DNA of 64,000 bases, taken from Pelagibius sp. CAU 1746 (GTDB lineage: Bacteria > Pseudomonadota > Alphaproteobacteria > Kiloniellales > Kiloniellaceae). The notes below the pieces were generated by a model that did no database searches, was not told where the DNA came from, and was given only the letters and a program-made list of their open reading frames with translations. Location: the NCBI RefSeq assembly GCF_039839785.1, contig NZ_JBDOQT010000001.1, positions 3,410,001 to 3,474,000 of the forward strand, written 5' to 3'. This document shows positions 16,269 to 25,721 of this stretch, one piece after another. The translations under genes and the position numbers were made by a program. Position 1 is the first letter of the stretch. Each line of letters starts with the position of its first letter.

Positions 16269-17183
16269 TCAGCCGCCGAGTTTTGCCCCTTCGGCAAGGC
16301 CGGACTTCGCCGCGAAGTCACCGGCGGAGATCTTCTTGTCGTCGTGCGGACGCACACGCTCGATCCGAATCGCGCCTCCCTGGGCGGCAACCGTAAAGCT
16401 GTCGCCGTCCACTGCCAGGACGGTGCCCGGCTCGCCGGAACCGTCGACCTTGCGGCTGTCGAAGACCTTCAGCTCGTTGCCGTTGCAAGTGGTCCAGGCG
16501 CCGGGCTGCGGGTTGGTGCCGCGGATCAGGTTATAGACCTCGTCCACAGGCTTCGACCAGTCGATCTCGGCATCGGCCTTGCGGCACCAGCTTTCGTAGG
16601 TCGCCTTGCTGTGGTCCTGCGGCGTCTTGGTAGCCTTGCCGTCACGCACCAAGTCGACGCATTCGCACATGGCGTCGACGCCCATCGGGAACAGGTGGTT
16701 GAAGTACAACGTTCCCAGGGTGTCGTCGGGGCCGATGTCCACCGTCTTCTGCATGATGACCGGCCCCTCGTCCAGGCCCTCGTCCGGCTCGAAGATGGTC
16801 AGCCCGGTCTGCTTCGCACCCATGATGATCGGCCAGTTGATCGAACTGGGGCCACGGTGCAGCGGCAGCAGCGAGGGATGGTACTGGATGGTTCCCTTGG
16901 TCGGCAGGTCGATCACGGGCTGCGGCACGAAGAGGGTCACGTAGGCCATGACGCAGAGGTCCGGGTTGAAGGAACGCATCAGTTCCTCCGCTTCCGGCGT
17001 CTTCCACGACGACGGCTGGTGCAGCGGCAGGCCCTTTTCCAGCGCGAACTCCTTCAACGGGTCGGTCGGCCGCCCCTCCTTGTCCGGCGCGCAGAACACG
17101 CCGACGACGTTCTCACCTCGCTCGAGAAGCTTCTCGAGCACCGCTTTTCCGAAGGCCTGCTGGCCGTGGACGACAATCCGCAT
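16269..17183 (-). CDS. Free-standing formyltransferase / formyl-THF hydrolase-type protein
   Basis: The 304-residue protein matches the N-terminal folate hydrolase domain of 10-formyltetrahydrofolate dehydrogenase (and more distantly methionyl-tRNA formyltransferase). It starts MRIVVHGQQAFGKAVLEKL and has YHPSLLPLHRGPSSINW with catalytic His102, then LDEGPVIMQ with Asp138. A C-terminal FMT_C-like domain (about 200-300) follows, starting IDWSKPVDEVYNLIRG. The C-terminal aldehyde-dehydrogenase part of the eukaryotic enzyme is absent. It sits between frc and fhs, so formyl exchange between formyl-CoA, formate and THF is the obvious role. Whether it hydrolyses 10-formyl-THF or accepts formyl from CoA cannot be told from sequence. 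Confidence 0.85.
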   Translation of the reverse strand: MRIVVHGQQAFGKAVLEKLLERGENVVGVFCAPDKEGRPTDPLKEFALEKGLPLHQPSSWKTPEAEELMRSFNPDLCVMAYVTLFVPQPVIDLPTKGTIQYHPSLLPLHRGPSSINWPIIMGAKQTGLTIFEPDEGLDEGPVIMQKTVDIGPDDTLGTLYFNHLFPMGVDAMCECVDLVRDGKATKTPQDHSKATYESWCRKADAEIDWSKPVDEVYNLIRGTNPQPGAWTTCNGNELKVFDSRKVDGSGEPGTVLAVDGDSFTVAAQGGAIRIERVRPHDDKKISAGDFAAKSGLAEGAKLGG

Positions 17184-17278
17184 CCCGTATTCCCCGTATC
17201 TCTCTAGACCAATGCTCTCGGTTATCGATGAGCATTACCTCGCATCGCGGCGTCTGGTCCCGCCGCGACGCGAATTAT

Positions 17279-18556
17279 TCACTCGGCGGCAGCCTGCTCC
17301 GGCGTGTCGCCGAGCGCTCCGCTCGCCCAAGTTTCCTGTACCTCTTCGTCCGAGAGGCCGAGCACATCCTTGAGGATCTCATTGGTGTGCTCACCCAGCA
17401 GCGGCGACCGCTGGACATCGGCCGGCGAGGCGGACAGCTTCACCGGGCAGCCCACGGTCAGGTACTTGCCGCGCTCCGGGTGGTCCACCTCGACGATGGT
17501 CCCGGTCTCGCGCAGGCTCGGCTCCTCGGCCAGTTCCTTCATGGAGAGGATCGGGCCGCAGGGAATGTTGAGCGGGTTGCAGGCTTCCATGACCTCGAAC
17601 TTGGTCTTGGTCTTGGTCCACTCCTCGATGGTGTCGAAGATCTGCGGGATCTTGTCGAGGCGCGCCTCCGGCTTGGCGTAGCCCGCATCCTCTTTCCACT
17701 CCGGCTTGCCGATCAGGTCGCAGATGTTGCCCCAGACGGCCGCCTGGGTGATGAAGTAGACATAGGCATTGGGGTCGGTCTCCCAGCCCTTGCACTTCAG
17801 GATCCAGCCCGGCTGGCCGCCGCCGGAGTCGTTGCCGGCCCGCGGCACCGCGTCGCCGAACTCGATGCCCTGGCCGAACTGGCTGTACTCCTTCAGGGGA
17901 CCGTGCTCGAGGCGCTGCTGATCGCGCAGCTTCACGCGGCAGAGGTTCAGCACGCCGTCCTGCATGGCCGCCAGGACGCGCTGGCCCTTGCCGGACTTCT
18001 CGCGGTGGAACAGCGCCGTCACGATGCCGAGGGCGAGGTGCAGTCCGGTGCCGGAATCGCCGATCTGAGCGCCGGTGACTGTCGGCGGACCGTCCAGGAA
18101 ACCGGTGGTCGAAGCCGAGCCGCCGGTGCACTGGGCGACGTTCTCGTAAACCTTGCAGTCCTCATAGGGGCCCGGGCCGAAGCCCTTGACCGAGGCGTAG
18201 ATCATGCGCGGGTTGATCTTCTGCACGTCGTCCCAGCCGAAGCCCATGCGGTCCAGCGCGCCGGGAGCGAAGTTCTCGACCAGCACATCGCAGGACTGCA
18301 CCAGCTTGGTCAGCACTTCCTTGCCCTTCTCGCTCTTGGTGTTGAGCGTGATGGACCGCTTGTTGTGGTTCAGCATGGTGAAGTAGAGGCTGTCGACATC
18401 GGGAATGTCGCGCAACTGGCCGCGGGTGGCGTCACCAACGCCCGGACGCTCGACCTTGATCACGTCGGCGCCGAACCAGGCCAGAAGCTGCGTGCAGGTC
18501 GGGCCGGACTGGACGTGGGTGAAATCGAGAATACGGACGCCTTCGAGAGCTTTCAT
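17279..18556 (-). CDS. frc: Formyl-CoA:oxalate CoA-transferase
   Basis: This class III CoA-transferase moves CoA from formyl-CoA to oxalate, giving oxalyl-CoA and formate. The 425-residue protein starts [19 protein letters not shown] and has the catalytic Asp in [10 protein letters not shown] (Asp167; Asp169 in the Oxalobacter enzyme) and the glycine-rich loop DSGGGQPGW that closes over the active site in Frc. These two features and its neighbour oxc separate it from other CaiB-like enzymes. It lies 42 bases downstream of oxc and 95 bases upstream of the formyltransferase-type gene on the same strand. Confidence 0.96.
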   Translation of the reverse strand: MKALEGVRILDFTHVQSGPTCTQLLAWFGADVIKVERPGVGDATRGQLRDIPDVDSLYFTMLNHNKRSITLNTKSEKGKEVLTKLVQSCDVLVENFAPGALDRMGFGWDDVQKINPRMIYASVKGFGPGPYEDCKVYENVAQCTGGSASTTGFLDGPPTVTGAQIGDSGTGLHLALGIVTALFHREKSGKGQRVLAAMQDGVLNLCRVKLRDQQRLEHGPLKEYSQFGQGIEFGDAVPRAGNDSGGGQPGWILKCKGWETDPNAYVYFITQAAVWGNICDLIGKPEWKEDAGYAKPEARLDKIPQIFDTIEEWTKTKTKFEVMEACNPLNIPCGPILSMKELAEEPSLRETGTIVEVDHPERGKYLTVGCPVKLSASPADVQRSPLLGEHTNEILKDVLGLSDEEVQETWASGALGDTPEQAAAE

Positions 18557-18598
18557 CTTTTGCTCCTGTATCTGAATAGCTGGCTCGCGCGAGCCCGA

Positions 18599-20353
18599 TT
18601 ATTTCTTGGAAACCACGCTCTGCGGGTTGAGATTTCCGATGCGGCCGCTTTCGGTGCCGGCCTTCTCGTCGATCACCGCGTTGACCAGGGACGGCTTGCC
18701 GGAGTCGAGGGCCTCCTTGACGGCGCGGCTCAGCTCGTCCGGCGAGGTGGCGTAATAGCCGACGCCGCCGAAGGCCTCCATCATCTTGTCGTAGCGCGAA
18801 TCCTTGACGAAAACCGTGGTCGCGGCGTCGCTGCCCCCGGAGGGATTGACGTCGGTGCCGCGATAGATGCCGTTGTTGTTGAAGACGACGACGCAGACCG
18901 GCAGGTTGTAGCGGCAGATCGTCTCGATCTCCATGCCCGAGAAGCCGAAGGCGCTGTCACCCTCGACGGCCAGCACCGGGCAGCCGGTCTCCACCGCCGC
19001 GGCGACGGCCTGGCCCATGCCGATGCCCATCACGCCCCAGGTGCCGACGTCCAGGCGCTTGCGCGGCTTGTACATGTCGATGATGGAACGCGCGAAGTCG
19101 AGCGTGTTGGCGCCTTCGTTGACGAGGATGGTGTCCGGCCGCTCGGCGATGATGTCGCGCAGCGCGCCCAGCGCGCCGTGGAAATCCATCGGCACGTTGT
19201 TGTTGCGCAGGCGCGGCGCCATCTTGGCGATGTTGCCGTCCTTCTTTTCCTTCACCGTGTTGATCCACTCGGCGGGCGGCTGCACCCAGTTGCCGCCCAT
19301 GCCTTCCAGCAGGGCGGAAACGCAGGAGCCGATGTCGCCGACCAACGGGGCCGCGATCTCGACGTTGCTGTCCATCTCCTTGGGATCGATGTCGATGTGG
19401 ATGAACTTCTTCGGCGCCGTGCCCCACTGCTTGCCCTTGCCGTGCGACAGCAGCCAATTGAGGCGGGCGCCGATCAGCATCACGACGTCGGCCTCCTTCA
19501 ACACCAGCGAGCGTGCGGGGCCCGCCGACTGCGGATGGTCGTCCGGCAGCAGCCCCTTCGCCATGCTCATCGGCAGGTAGGGGATACCGCTCTTCTCGAC
19601 CAAAGCGCGGATATCGTCGTCGACCTGCGCATAAGCCGCGCCCTTGCCGAGAATGATGAGTGGCTTCTTGGCGCCCTTCAGCACATCGAGCGCCCGCTTG
19701 ACGGCGTCCGGCGCCGGGATCTGCGCCGGCGCGGCGTCGATCACCTTGACCAGGGACTTGCGCCCGGCCTCGGCGTCCATGACCTGGCCCATCAACTTGG
19801 CCGGCAGATCCAGATAGACGCCGCCGGGGCGCCCGGAGACCGCGGCGCGGATGGCACGCGCGATACCGATGCCGATGTCCTCGGCATGAAGAACGCGATA
19901 GGCCGCCTTACACAGCGGCTTGGCGACGGCAAGCTGGTCCATCTCTTCGTAGTCGCCCTGCTGCAGGTCGACGATCTCGCGCTCGGAAGAGCCGCTGATC
20001 AGGATCATCGGGTAGCAGTTGGTCGTGGCATGGGCCAGGGAGGTCAGGCCATTGAGGAAACCCGGCGCCGACACGGTCATGCAGATGCCGGGCTTCTGGG
20101 TCAGGAAGCCGGCGATGGCTGCCGCGTAGCCAGCGTGCTGTTCATGCCGGAACGACAGAACGCGCAGGCCCGCGGCCTGCATGTAGCGGCCCAGATCCGT
20201 GATCGGGATGCCGGGCACGTTGTAGATCGTCTTGATGCCGTTCAGCTTCAGCGCGTCGATGATGAGATGAAAGCCGTCCGTCAGCTCCTGCTGTCCTGCG
20301 GCTTCGCCGGAAGCAAGCGTGTCGAGAGCCGGATCGCTCATGCGTGTCTCCAT
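18599..20353 (-). CDS. oxc: Oxalyl-CoA decarboxylase (ThDP-dependent)
   Basis: This enzyme decarboxylates oxalyl-CoA to formyl-CoA and CO2. The 584-residue protein has the three-domain ThDP fold: catalytic Glu in [11 protein letters not shown], central Rossmann domain, and the ThDP motif [30 protein letters not shown]-like region (GDS...NN). IYRGTDVNP after the ThDP site is typical of oxalyl-CoA rather than acetolactate enzymes. The ATG at 20353 is used; one at 20341 with GGAGA just upstream is an equal alternative. It follows gntR by 59 bases and precedes frc by 42, forming the core of the oxalate operon. Confidence 0.96.
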   Translation of the reverse strand: METRMSDPALDTLASGEAAGQQELTDGFHLIIDALKLNGIKTIYNVPGIPITDLGRYMQAAGLRVLSFRHEQHAGYAAAIAGFLTQKPGICMTVSAPGFLNGLTSLAHATTNCYPMILISGSSEREIVDLQQGDYEEMDQLAVAKPLCKAAYRVLHAEDIGIGIARAIRAAVSGRPGGVYLDLPAKLMGQVMDAEAGRKSLVKVIDAAPAQIPAPDAVKRALDVLKGAKKPLIILGKGAAYAQVDDDIRALVEKSGIPYLPMSMAKGLLPDDHPQSAGPARSLVLKEADVVMLIGARLNWLLSHGKGKQWGTAPKKFIHIDIDPKEMDSNVEIAAPLVGDIGSCVSALLEGMGGNWVQPPAEWINTVKEKKDGNIAKMAPRLRNNNVPMDFHGALGALRDIIAERPDTILVNEGANTLDFARSIIDMYKPRKRLDVGTWGVMGIGMGQAVAAAVETGCPVLAVEGDSAFGFSGMEIETICRYNLPVCVVVFNNNGIYRGTDVNPSGGSDAATTVFVKDSRYDKMMEAFGGVGYYATSPDELSRAVKEALDSGKPSLVNAVIDEKAGTESGRIGNLNPQSVVSKK

Positions 20354-20412
20354 AATTCCATGTTGCCTTCGAAGCGGCCCGCTATTGGCTGCGGTTTCCG
20401 CCAGGTATTCGT

Positions 20413-21111
20413 TCAGTCCAGATAGTCGACGTGCTTTTCGATATGCGCCGCCAAATTCAGGGTGTGCTCGCGCGACAGCCGCTCGGCCAGCTCCGCGTCG
20501 CGCGCCTCCAAAGCTTCTATGATGTGCATATGATCGATGATCGAGCGATTGGCGCGATCCTGCTCGTTGATGGTGCGCGCGCGGATGCCCTTCATGTGCA
20601 GGAACAGGCGATCCGCCGTTTCCTTCAGCAGCGCGCAGCCGCTCATTTCCAGGATGGCCTGGTGGAACTCGATGTTGCGGTCAGAGTACTCGTCGATGTG
20701 GGCCTGCATCTGACCGTTCTCGAAGGAGGTGAAGATCTTGCGCAGCGAAGCGATCTGCTGGTCGCTGGCCTTCTCCGTGATCAGGCGGCAGGCCATGCTC
20801 TCCAAGGCCGCCCAGACGGTGATCATCTCCAGGATTTCCTTGCGCGTCTTGCGCACGATGAAGACACCGCGGCGCGGGATGACCGTGACCAGGCCTTCCT
20901 GCTCCAAACGCGCCAAGGCTTCCCGGATCGGCGTCCGGCTGATGCCAAGCTGCTCGGAGAGCTGCCGCTCGTCGAGCTTCAGTTCCGCGTCGTCGGCATA
21001 GATGTTCATTGACGTGATGCCGTCGCGCAGCGTCTCGTAGATATGCCCCTTCAAACTGAAGGTATTTTCGATCGGCTTGAATTCGAGCTTGCTCGGCAGC
21101 ATGGCGACCAT
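20413..21111 (-). CDS. FCD-domain GntR-family regulator, probable oxalate regulon controller
   Basis: An N-terminal winged helix ([37 protein letters not shown]) is followed by an all-helical FCD ligand-binding domain with the metal-type residues D...H in [10 protein letters not shown] and later [19 protein letters not shown], typical of regulators sensing carboxylates. The open frame extends upstream to a GTG at 21192, but that part encodes no conserved sequence and contains the palindrome at 21171-21180. I prefer ATG 21111 (or 21102), giving about 232 residues with the operator in the leader. No convincing Shine-Dalgarno decides the start. It is probably autoregulated and the first gene of the oxc-frc operon. 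Confidence 0.85.
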   Translation of the reverse strand: MVAMLPSKLEFKPIENTFSLKGHIYETLRDGITSMNIYADDAELKLDERQLSEQLGISRTPIREALARLEQEGLVTVIPRRGVFIVRKTRKEILEMITVWAALESMACRLITEKASDQQIASLRKIFTSFENGQMQAHIDEYSDRNIEFHQAILEMSGCALLKETADRLFLHMKGIRARTINEQDRANRSIIDHMHIIEALEARDAELAERLSREHTLNLAAHIEKHVDYLD

Positions 21112-21170
21112 CGGAGTCAAAAGCTTCGTGAAAGGACTGCATCGGCGTGCGGCCGAGGGCGTCTGGTTCG

Positions 21171-21180
21171 TGGTATACAT
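21171..21180. promoter_or_regulatory. Putative FCD/GntR operator upstream of gntR-oxc
   Basis: TGGTATACAT at 21171-21180 matches the sites at 9529 (TGGTATACCA) and 13102 (TGGTATACAA) in the eight positions TGGTATAC. It lies 60 bases upstream of the preferred gntR start, where it would allow negative autoregulation of the gntR-oxc-frc transcript. Confidence 0.55.
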
Positions 21181-21530
21181 TAGCCCAGGCACCAGAGAGC
21201 GACAACAAGAATCCCGTTATGCAGGTACCGGGAAGTTATCCACAGACCTGACCTCGCCTCTCAGGCAACGAAGGATAACGTTCTGTCATCGCACAGCAAT
21301 CGGCAGCCATTGCGGCGCAAACAATCGGCCGACCCGCGCAGGCTTCCCGCGGCTTGGCGCAGCGAGACGGCGCCCGTTGAGGCCGGCTCCGGACCGATCT
21401 GGAAGCTATTTTCCGACATCCATAAGGGGAATTTTCGCGCAAAAGGCGCAGCCAAGCGGCGCGGACCAATCCCTGAACAGGCACCGAGCCGGCGTTGACG
21501 CAGGCGGCAGAGCGGTTCCCGCACCGCCAT

Positions 21531-21575
21531 CGCTTGGGTGGGAATCGTTTGGGTGGGAATCGTTTGGATGGGACC
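21531..21575. repeat. Three 15-base tandem repeats
   Basis: Units CGCTTGGGTGGGAAT, CGTTTGGGTGGGAAT and CGTTTGGATGGGACC follow one another without spacer in non-coding sequence. The period is a multiple of three but no gene is evident. It may be replication slippage or spaced protein sites. Confidence 0.7.
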
Positions 21576-21746
21576 GGCAGGAGCCGCCGGAGCGGGTGGC
21601 CCTGGCCGTGGCGACCGCCCCGGATCACACTGCGGCAGGATCTCTCTTGCCGGGACCGGACGGCAAGAGCCCCGGAAAGGTCCGGCACGGCGAAAGAGTC
21701 CGCACGCCGGGCCCTTCCGTCGCGGCCGGCCCTACCCGAAGGCCGG

Positions 21747-23120
21747 TCAGGTACGCTCGAAGCCGCGCTTCAATTCCCAGTCGGTGACGCGGCGGTCATA
21801 TTCCAGCTGCTCCCACTTGGCGGTATGCACATAGTGGTCGACCACATTGTCGCCCAGGGCGGCGCGTAGCATCTTGGATTTTTCCAGCGCCGCGATCGCC
21901 TCGCGCAGGGTCTTGGGGATGTCGTGCAGCTTCTTGCCGCCGGAGTAGGCGTCGCCGGAGTACGGCGCCGGCAGGTCCAGCTTCTCCTCGATACCGGCAA
22001 GGCCCGCCGCCAGCAGCGCCGAGAAGGCCAGGTAGGGATTGAGGTCGCCGCCGCCGACCCGACACTCGATGCGGATCGCCTTGGAACCCTCGCCGCAGAG
22101 GCGGAAGCCGGCGGTACGGTTGTCCAGGCTCCAGATCGCCTTGGTCGGCGCGAAGGTGCCGGCCTGGAAGCGCTTGTAGGAGTTGATGTAGGGCGCAAGG
22201 AAGTAGGTGATGTCGTCGGCGTACTTCAGCTGCCCGGCGACGAACTGGCGCATGGTCTTCGACATCGTGTACTCGGCCTTGGGGTCGAAGAACAGCGGCT
22301 TCTTGCCGGCCTTGTCCCACAGCGAGGCGTGGATGTGGCAGGAGTTGCCGGCCAGTTCGTAGTTCCACTTGGCCATGAAGGTCAGCGCCTTGCCCTTCTG
22401 GTGGGCGATCTCTTTGCAGGCGTTCTTCAGGATCACGTGGTTGTCGGCCATGGGCAGGGCCGCGTCGTAGCGCACGTTGATCTCTTCCTGGCCCGGCCCC
22501 CACTCGCCCTTGGAGTTCTCCACCGGGATGCCGGCGCCCTGCAGGCCCTTGCGAATGGCCCGCATCACCTCTTCCTCCTTGGTGGTCTGGAAGATGTGAT
22601 AGTCCTCGATGTAATAGCCCTCGGTCTTGAGGTCCTGATAATGCTTCTGGTGGGCGCTCTCGTAGGTCTCGTCGAAGAGGTAGAATTCCAGTTCGGAGGC
22701 CAGGAAGGGCTTATAGCCCTTCTTTTCCAGGCGCTCGATCTGTCTCCTCAGGATGGCCCGGGGCGAATGCGGAACGGGCTCGTGACGGTGATGGTCCAGT
22801 ACGTCGCACAGCACCATGGCCGTGCCTTCCAGCCAGGGCAGCACCCTGAGGGTCGAAAGGTCGGGCCTGAGGGCGAAGTCGCCGTAGCCTTGCGCCCAGT
22901 TGGCGGCCTGGTATCCGGGAACCGGCTCCATATCGATGTCGTCGGCCAGCAGGTAATTGCAGGCATGGGTCTCGTCCTCGGCGGTATCGACGAAGAACTC
23001 AGCCTGGAAGCGCTTGCCCACCAGGCGGCCTTGCATGTCGACCATGCAGACGAGAACGGTATCAATGCTGCCGTCGGCAACGGCTTCCTTCAGCTTCGGG
23101 AGACTCAAAAGACCAGACAT
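21747..23120 (-). CDS. Glutamine synthetase family protein (gamma-glutamyl-amine ligase-like)
   Basis: The 457-residue protein has the GS beta-grasp (about 15-110, VCMVDMQGRLVGKRF) and catalytic domain with metal-binding ELEFYLF, GPGQEEINV, the CHIHASLWD loop, APYINSYKRF and the C-terminal RIECRVGGGDLNPYLAF. These motifs resemble PuuA-type gamma-glutamylputrescine ligases and related amine ligases more than GlnA; the Tyr adenylylation site of GlnA is not evident. It should ligate glutamate to ammonia or an amine using ATP. It is downstream (157 bases) of the FGGY kinase on the same strand and may be co-transcribed. A PuuD-like hydrolase lies at 39304. Confidence 0.85.
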   Translation of the reverse strand: MSGLLSLPKLKEAVADGSIDTVLVCMVDMQGRLVGKRFQAEFFVDTAEDETHACNYLLADDIDMEPVPGYQAANWAQGYGDFALRPDLSTLRVLPWLEGTAMVLCDVLDHHRHEPVPHSPRAILRRQIERLEKKGYKPFLASELEFYLFDETYESAHQKHYQDLKTEGYYIEDYHIFQTTKEEEVMRAIRKGLQGAGIPVENSKGEWGPGQEEINVRYDAALPMADNHVILKNACKEIAHQKGKALTFMAKWNYELAGNSCHIHASLWDKAGKKPLFFDPKAEYTMSKTMRQFVAGQLKYADDITYFLAPYINSYKRFQAGTFAPTKAIWSLDNRTAGFRLCGEGSKAIRIECRVGGGDLNPYLAFSALLAAGLAGIEEKLDLPAPYSGDAYSGGKKLHDIPKTLREAIAALEKSKMLRAALGDNVVDHYVHTAKWEQLEYDRRVTDWELKRGFERT

Positions 23121-23277
23121 CGGAAACTCCGGTTCGGAAAGATCGGGGGGCGGACGCCCCCTTCACTGGAATGGAAAACGACCCTGCACAATAATCGCCT
23201 CTAACGCACCGGTCGAGGCTCGTTAGGAGACAGAAGTCCCCCCTGCTTGCAACCCTCCGGCGCAGCCCGCCGGCGCG

Positions 23278-24777
23278 TCAGGCCCCGTCGTGGAGGCGGT
23301 GGTTGATGCCGGTCAGGCCGCGCCGCGCCTCGTCGTAGAGCCCGAAGAGCCGCACATAGGCGGCATGGCGTTCGGCGTCCGGGCAGTTCTCCTCGACGAT
23401 CCTGGCGCAGCGGCGCACCGCCGCCTCGGGCGTGGCGAAAACGCCGCCGCCGACCCCGGCCACCAGCGCCGCCCCGAAGGAGGCATCCCCGTTGGCCGGC
23501 ACCTTGACGGTCAGCCCGGTGACGTCGGCGATGATCTGGCGCCAGGTGGCGCTGCGCGCGCCGCCGCCCAGCAGGCGCATGTCGCCGAAGGTCGCCCCCG
23601 ACAGCTCCTTGGCCGCCAGCAGCACGTCGTTGAGCGCGAAGGCGATGCCCTCGTAGCAGGCCCGGGCGAAGTGGGCGCGGGTGTGGCCCAGGGTCAGGCC
23701 GATGAAGTCGCCGCGCAGCTTGGGGTCCCAGTGCGGCGCCCGCTCGCCCAGCAGGTAGGGATGGAAGAGGAGGCCGTCCGAGCCCGGCGCGATGCCGGCG
23801 GCCAGGCGGTCCATCTCCGCGTAGGCGCTGTCCGGCGCCAGGTCGGCGAAGAAGGTGTCGCGCACCCAGCGGTGCGCGGTGGCGCAGGCATTGATGCCGG
23901 AGGCCATGTACCAGAGGCCGGGCAGGATGTGCGGATAGCAAGAGACCGGCGGATGCACCTCCGGCCGGTCGCAGGCCAGGAAGACCACACCGGCCGTGGC
24001 CAGCTTGATCGCCCCCTGCCCCGCCTCGATGGCGCCGGCGCCGTAGAGCTCCACCGTGGTGTCGTTGGAGCCGATCACCACCGGCGTGCCGGCGGCGAGC
24101 CCGGTCGCCGCCGCCGCGCCCCCTGTGACCTCCCCGGCGATCGCCTCGGGCGCGCCGACCGGCGACAGGGTTTCCATGCCCCAATCAATCAGGCCGCAGA
24201 GGTCCGGCGACCAGTCGCGGGTCTCGACGTCGGACAGAAGCGCGCCCAGAACGTCGGAATAGTCCGTGATCCAGTCGCCGGTGAGCCGGCTGCGCAGCCA
24301 GTCCTTGGCGATGTAGAGGCGCCGGGTGCGGGCCACGGCTTCCGGTTCGTGCTTCTGCAGCCAGGCGAGCTGGCAGAGGGTCCAGGTCGGGTTGGCGCGG
24401 TTGAGGCCCCTGGCGATGATCATGTCGCCGGCGCGCGCGTGCAGCTCGGCCGCCTCGGCGGTGCTGCGCTGGTCGTTCCACATGATGGCCGGGCGGATGA
24501 CCTGCCCCTCGGCATCCTCCAGCACCGCGATATGAGCGCCGGCCGAGATGCCGACGGCAGCGATGTCGGCCGCCGGCAGGCCCGCCTTCTCCAGCACCTT
24601 GGGCACCACGGTGCAGAGTGCCTGCCACCACTCCGCCGGGTCCTGCTCGGACCAGCCGGGCTTGGGGTTCCGGGTGGTGATGGGCGCCGCGGCCTCGGCC
24701 AGGGTCGCGCCAGCGTCGTCGATCAGGGTCGCCTTGAGGCTGCCCGCCCCCAGGTCCACGCCGAGGATGGCAGTCAT
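23278..24777 (-). CDS. FGGY-family carbohydrate kinase (xylulokinase-like)
   Basis: The 499-residue kinase begins with the actin-fold phosphate motif MTAILGVDLGAGSLKATLID and carries the FGGY features GISAGAHIAVLEDAEG, MWNDQRSTAEAAEL, VIGSNDTTVELYGAG and LLGGGARSATWRQIIADVTG. It phosphorylates a ketose or polyol in the cytoplasm; the substrate is not determined by sequence. ATG 24777 overlaps the SDR stop by four bases (ATGA), so the two are translationally coupled. The same frame stays open upstream through the SDR gene, but that extension is a GC-driven shadow, not a fusion. Confidence 0.9.
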   Translation of the reverse strand: MTAILGVDLGAGSLKATLIDDAGATLAEAAAPITTRNPKPGWSEQDPAEWWQALCTVVPKVLEKAGLPAADIAAVGISAGAHIAVLEDAEGQVIRPAIMWNDQRSTAEAAELHARAGDMIIARGLNRANPTWTLCQLAWLQKHEPEAVARTRRLYIAKDWLRSRLTGDWITDYSDVLGALLSDVETRDWSPDLCGLIDWGMETLSPVGAPEAIAGEVTGGAAAATGLAAGTPVVIGSNDTTVELYGAGAIEAGQGAIKLATAGVVFLACDRPEVHPPVSCYPHILPGLWYMASGINACATAHRWVRDTFFADLAPDSAYAEMDRLAAGIAPGSDGLLFHPYLLGERAPHWDPKLRGDFIGLTLGHTRAHFARACYEGIAFALNDVLLAAKELSGATFGDMRLLGGGARSATWRQIIADVTGLTVKVPANGDASFGAALVAGVGGGVFATPEAAVRRCARIVEENCPDAERHAAYVRLFGLYDEARRGLTGINHRLHDGA

Positions 24778-25583
24778 GGGGCGGCGTCTCCCTCGGCTGC
24801 GTCCAGAGGCGTGACGTAGGCTGCGTGAATGCCGCCGTCGACCAGGTAGCCGGCGCCGGTCACGTAGCTGGCCGCGTCGGAACAGAGGAAGAGCGCCACC
24901 TCCGCCACCTCGACCGCCTTGCCAAAGCGGCCCATGGGCATGTGGACGCGGCGGCGCTCCAGCTTCTCCTCGGTATCGAAGAGCTGCGCGGTCAGCGGGG
25001 TGCCGATCGGCCCCGGCAGCAGGGCATTGGCGCGGATATTGCGGCGGCCGTACTGCACGGCGATCTCCCGGGTCATGGCGAGGACTCCGCCCTTGGACGC
25101 GGTGTAGGCGAGTTGCGGCACCGCCGCCCCCATGACCGCCACCAGGGAGGACATGTTGAGGATGGACCCGCCGCCGGCCCGCTGCAACGCCGGCAGTCCG
25201 AATCTGCAGCAATGGAAAACGCCGGTCAGGTTGATGGCGATGGTGCGGTCCCAAACCGACTGCTCGGTATCTTCGGGGCCGTTGTCGCCGCTCAGCATGA
25301 CCCCCGCATTGTTGAACAGCGTATCCACCGCTCCCAGGCCCTGTTCCGCCGCGGCGATCATCGCCGACACCGAATCGGGGTCGGCCACGTCGACCGTGAT
25401 GGCGATCGCCCTGCCGCCGGCCGCGGCGATCTCGCCGGCCGTCGCCTCGGCGGCCCTGGCATCGACATCGGCCACCGCCACCGCAGCACCCTCGGCCGCG
25501 AAAAGCAATGCCGTCTCCCGGCCGATGCCCGCACCGCCGCCGGTGATCACCGCATGCTTGGCCGTCATGCGTCCTGAACTCAT
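24774..25583 (-). CDS. Short-chain dehydrogenase/reductase
   Basis: The 269-residue classical SDR has the dinucleotide motif TGGGAGIGRE (about 15-24), NNAG (about 91-94), the catalytic Ser in NMSSLVAV and YTASK with Tyr and Lys, and a C-terminal DGG near VTGAGYLVDGGIHAAY. It interconverts an alcohol and a ketone with NAD(P). Being coupled to an FGGY kinase, it probably oxidises a polyol to the ketose that the kinase phosphorylates. It is the first gene of the minus-strand run and diverges from the glutamine synthetase at 25793 across a 209-base promoter region. Confidence 0.9.
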   Translation of the reverse strand: MSSGRMTAKHAVITGGGAGIGRETALLFAAEGAAVAVADVDARAAEATAGEIAAAGGRAIAITVDVADPDSVSAMIAAAEQGLGAVDTLFNNAGVMLSGDNGPEDTEQSVWDRTIAINLTGVFHCCRFGLPALQRAGGGSILNMSSLVAVMGAAVPQLAYTASKGGVLAMTREIAVQYGRRNIRANALLPGPIGTPLTAQLFDTEEKLERRRVHMPMGRFGKAVEVAEVALFLCSDAASYVTGAGYLVDGGIHAAYVTPLDAAEGDAAP

Positions 25584-25721
25584 GCCTTACTCCCCCTGCT
25601 GCCCTGATCACTTGTGAATTGGACCTTTGCCGGGCCGGACCGGCTGGGCAATCGCCCGCAGGCCCGATACCTTGCTTCCGGCGCCGAATGGCTTGCTGCC
25701 CAAGAAGGTAGCTTGCACCAT

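Larger units (their letters stand above)
21112..21746. other. Intergenic region between gntR and the glutamine synthetase gene
   Basis: About 630 bases separate gntR (reading away) from the 3' end of the glutamine synthetase-like gene. It contains the gntR operator at 21171, presumably the gntR-oxc promoter, and a short tandem repeat at 21531-21575. Short open frames in several frames show no family signature or ribosome-binding site. Confidence 0.55.

Noticed and set aside
16269-17183. Calling the formyltransferase-type gene methionyl-tRNA formyltransferase
   Set aside because: The N-terminal motifs match the formyl-THF hydrolase domain of 10-formyl-THF dehydrogenase more closely, and the gene is in the oxalate operon, not next to def.
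17228-20425. A 1065-codon open frame on the plus strand, antisense to frc and oxc
   Set aside because: It is a by-product of high GC third positions; the opposite strand encodes two proteins with clear catalytic motifs, and the antisense product is low-complexity Arg/Ala/Gly/His-rich without any family signature.
23278-25611. A continuous 777-codon frame that would fuse an N-terminal extension to the FGGY kinase
   Set aside because: The extension lies over the SDR gene in another frame, is Arg/Gly/Ala-rich, and the kinase ATG at 24777 is coupled to the SDR stop by ATGA.
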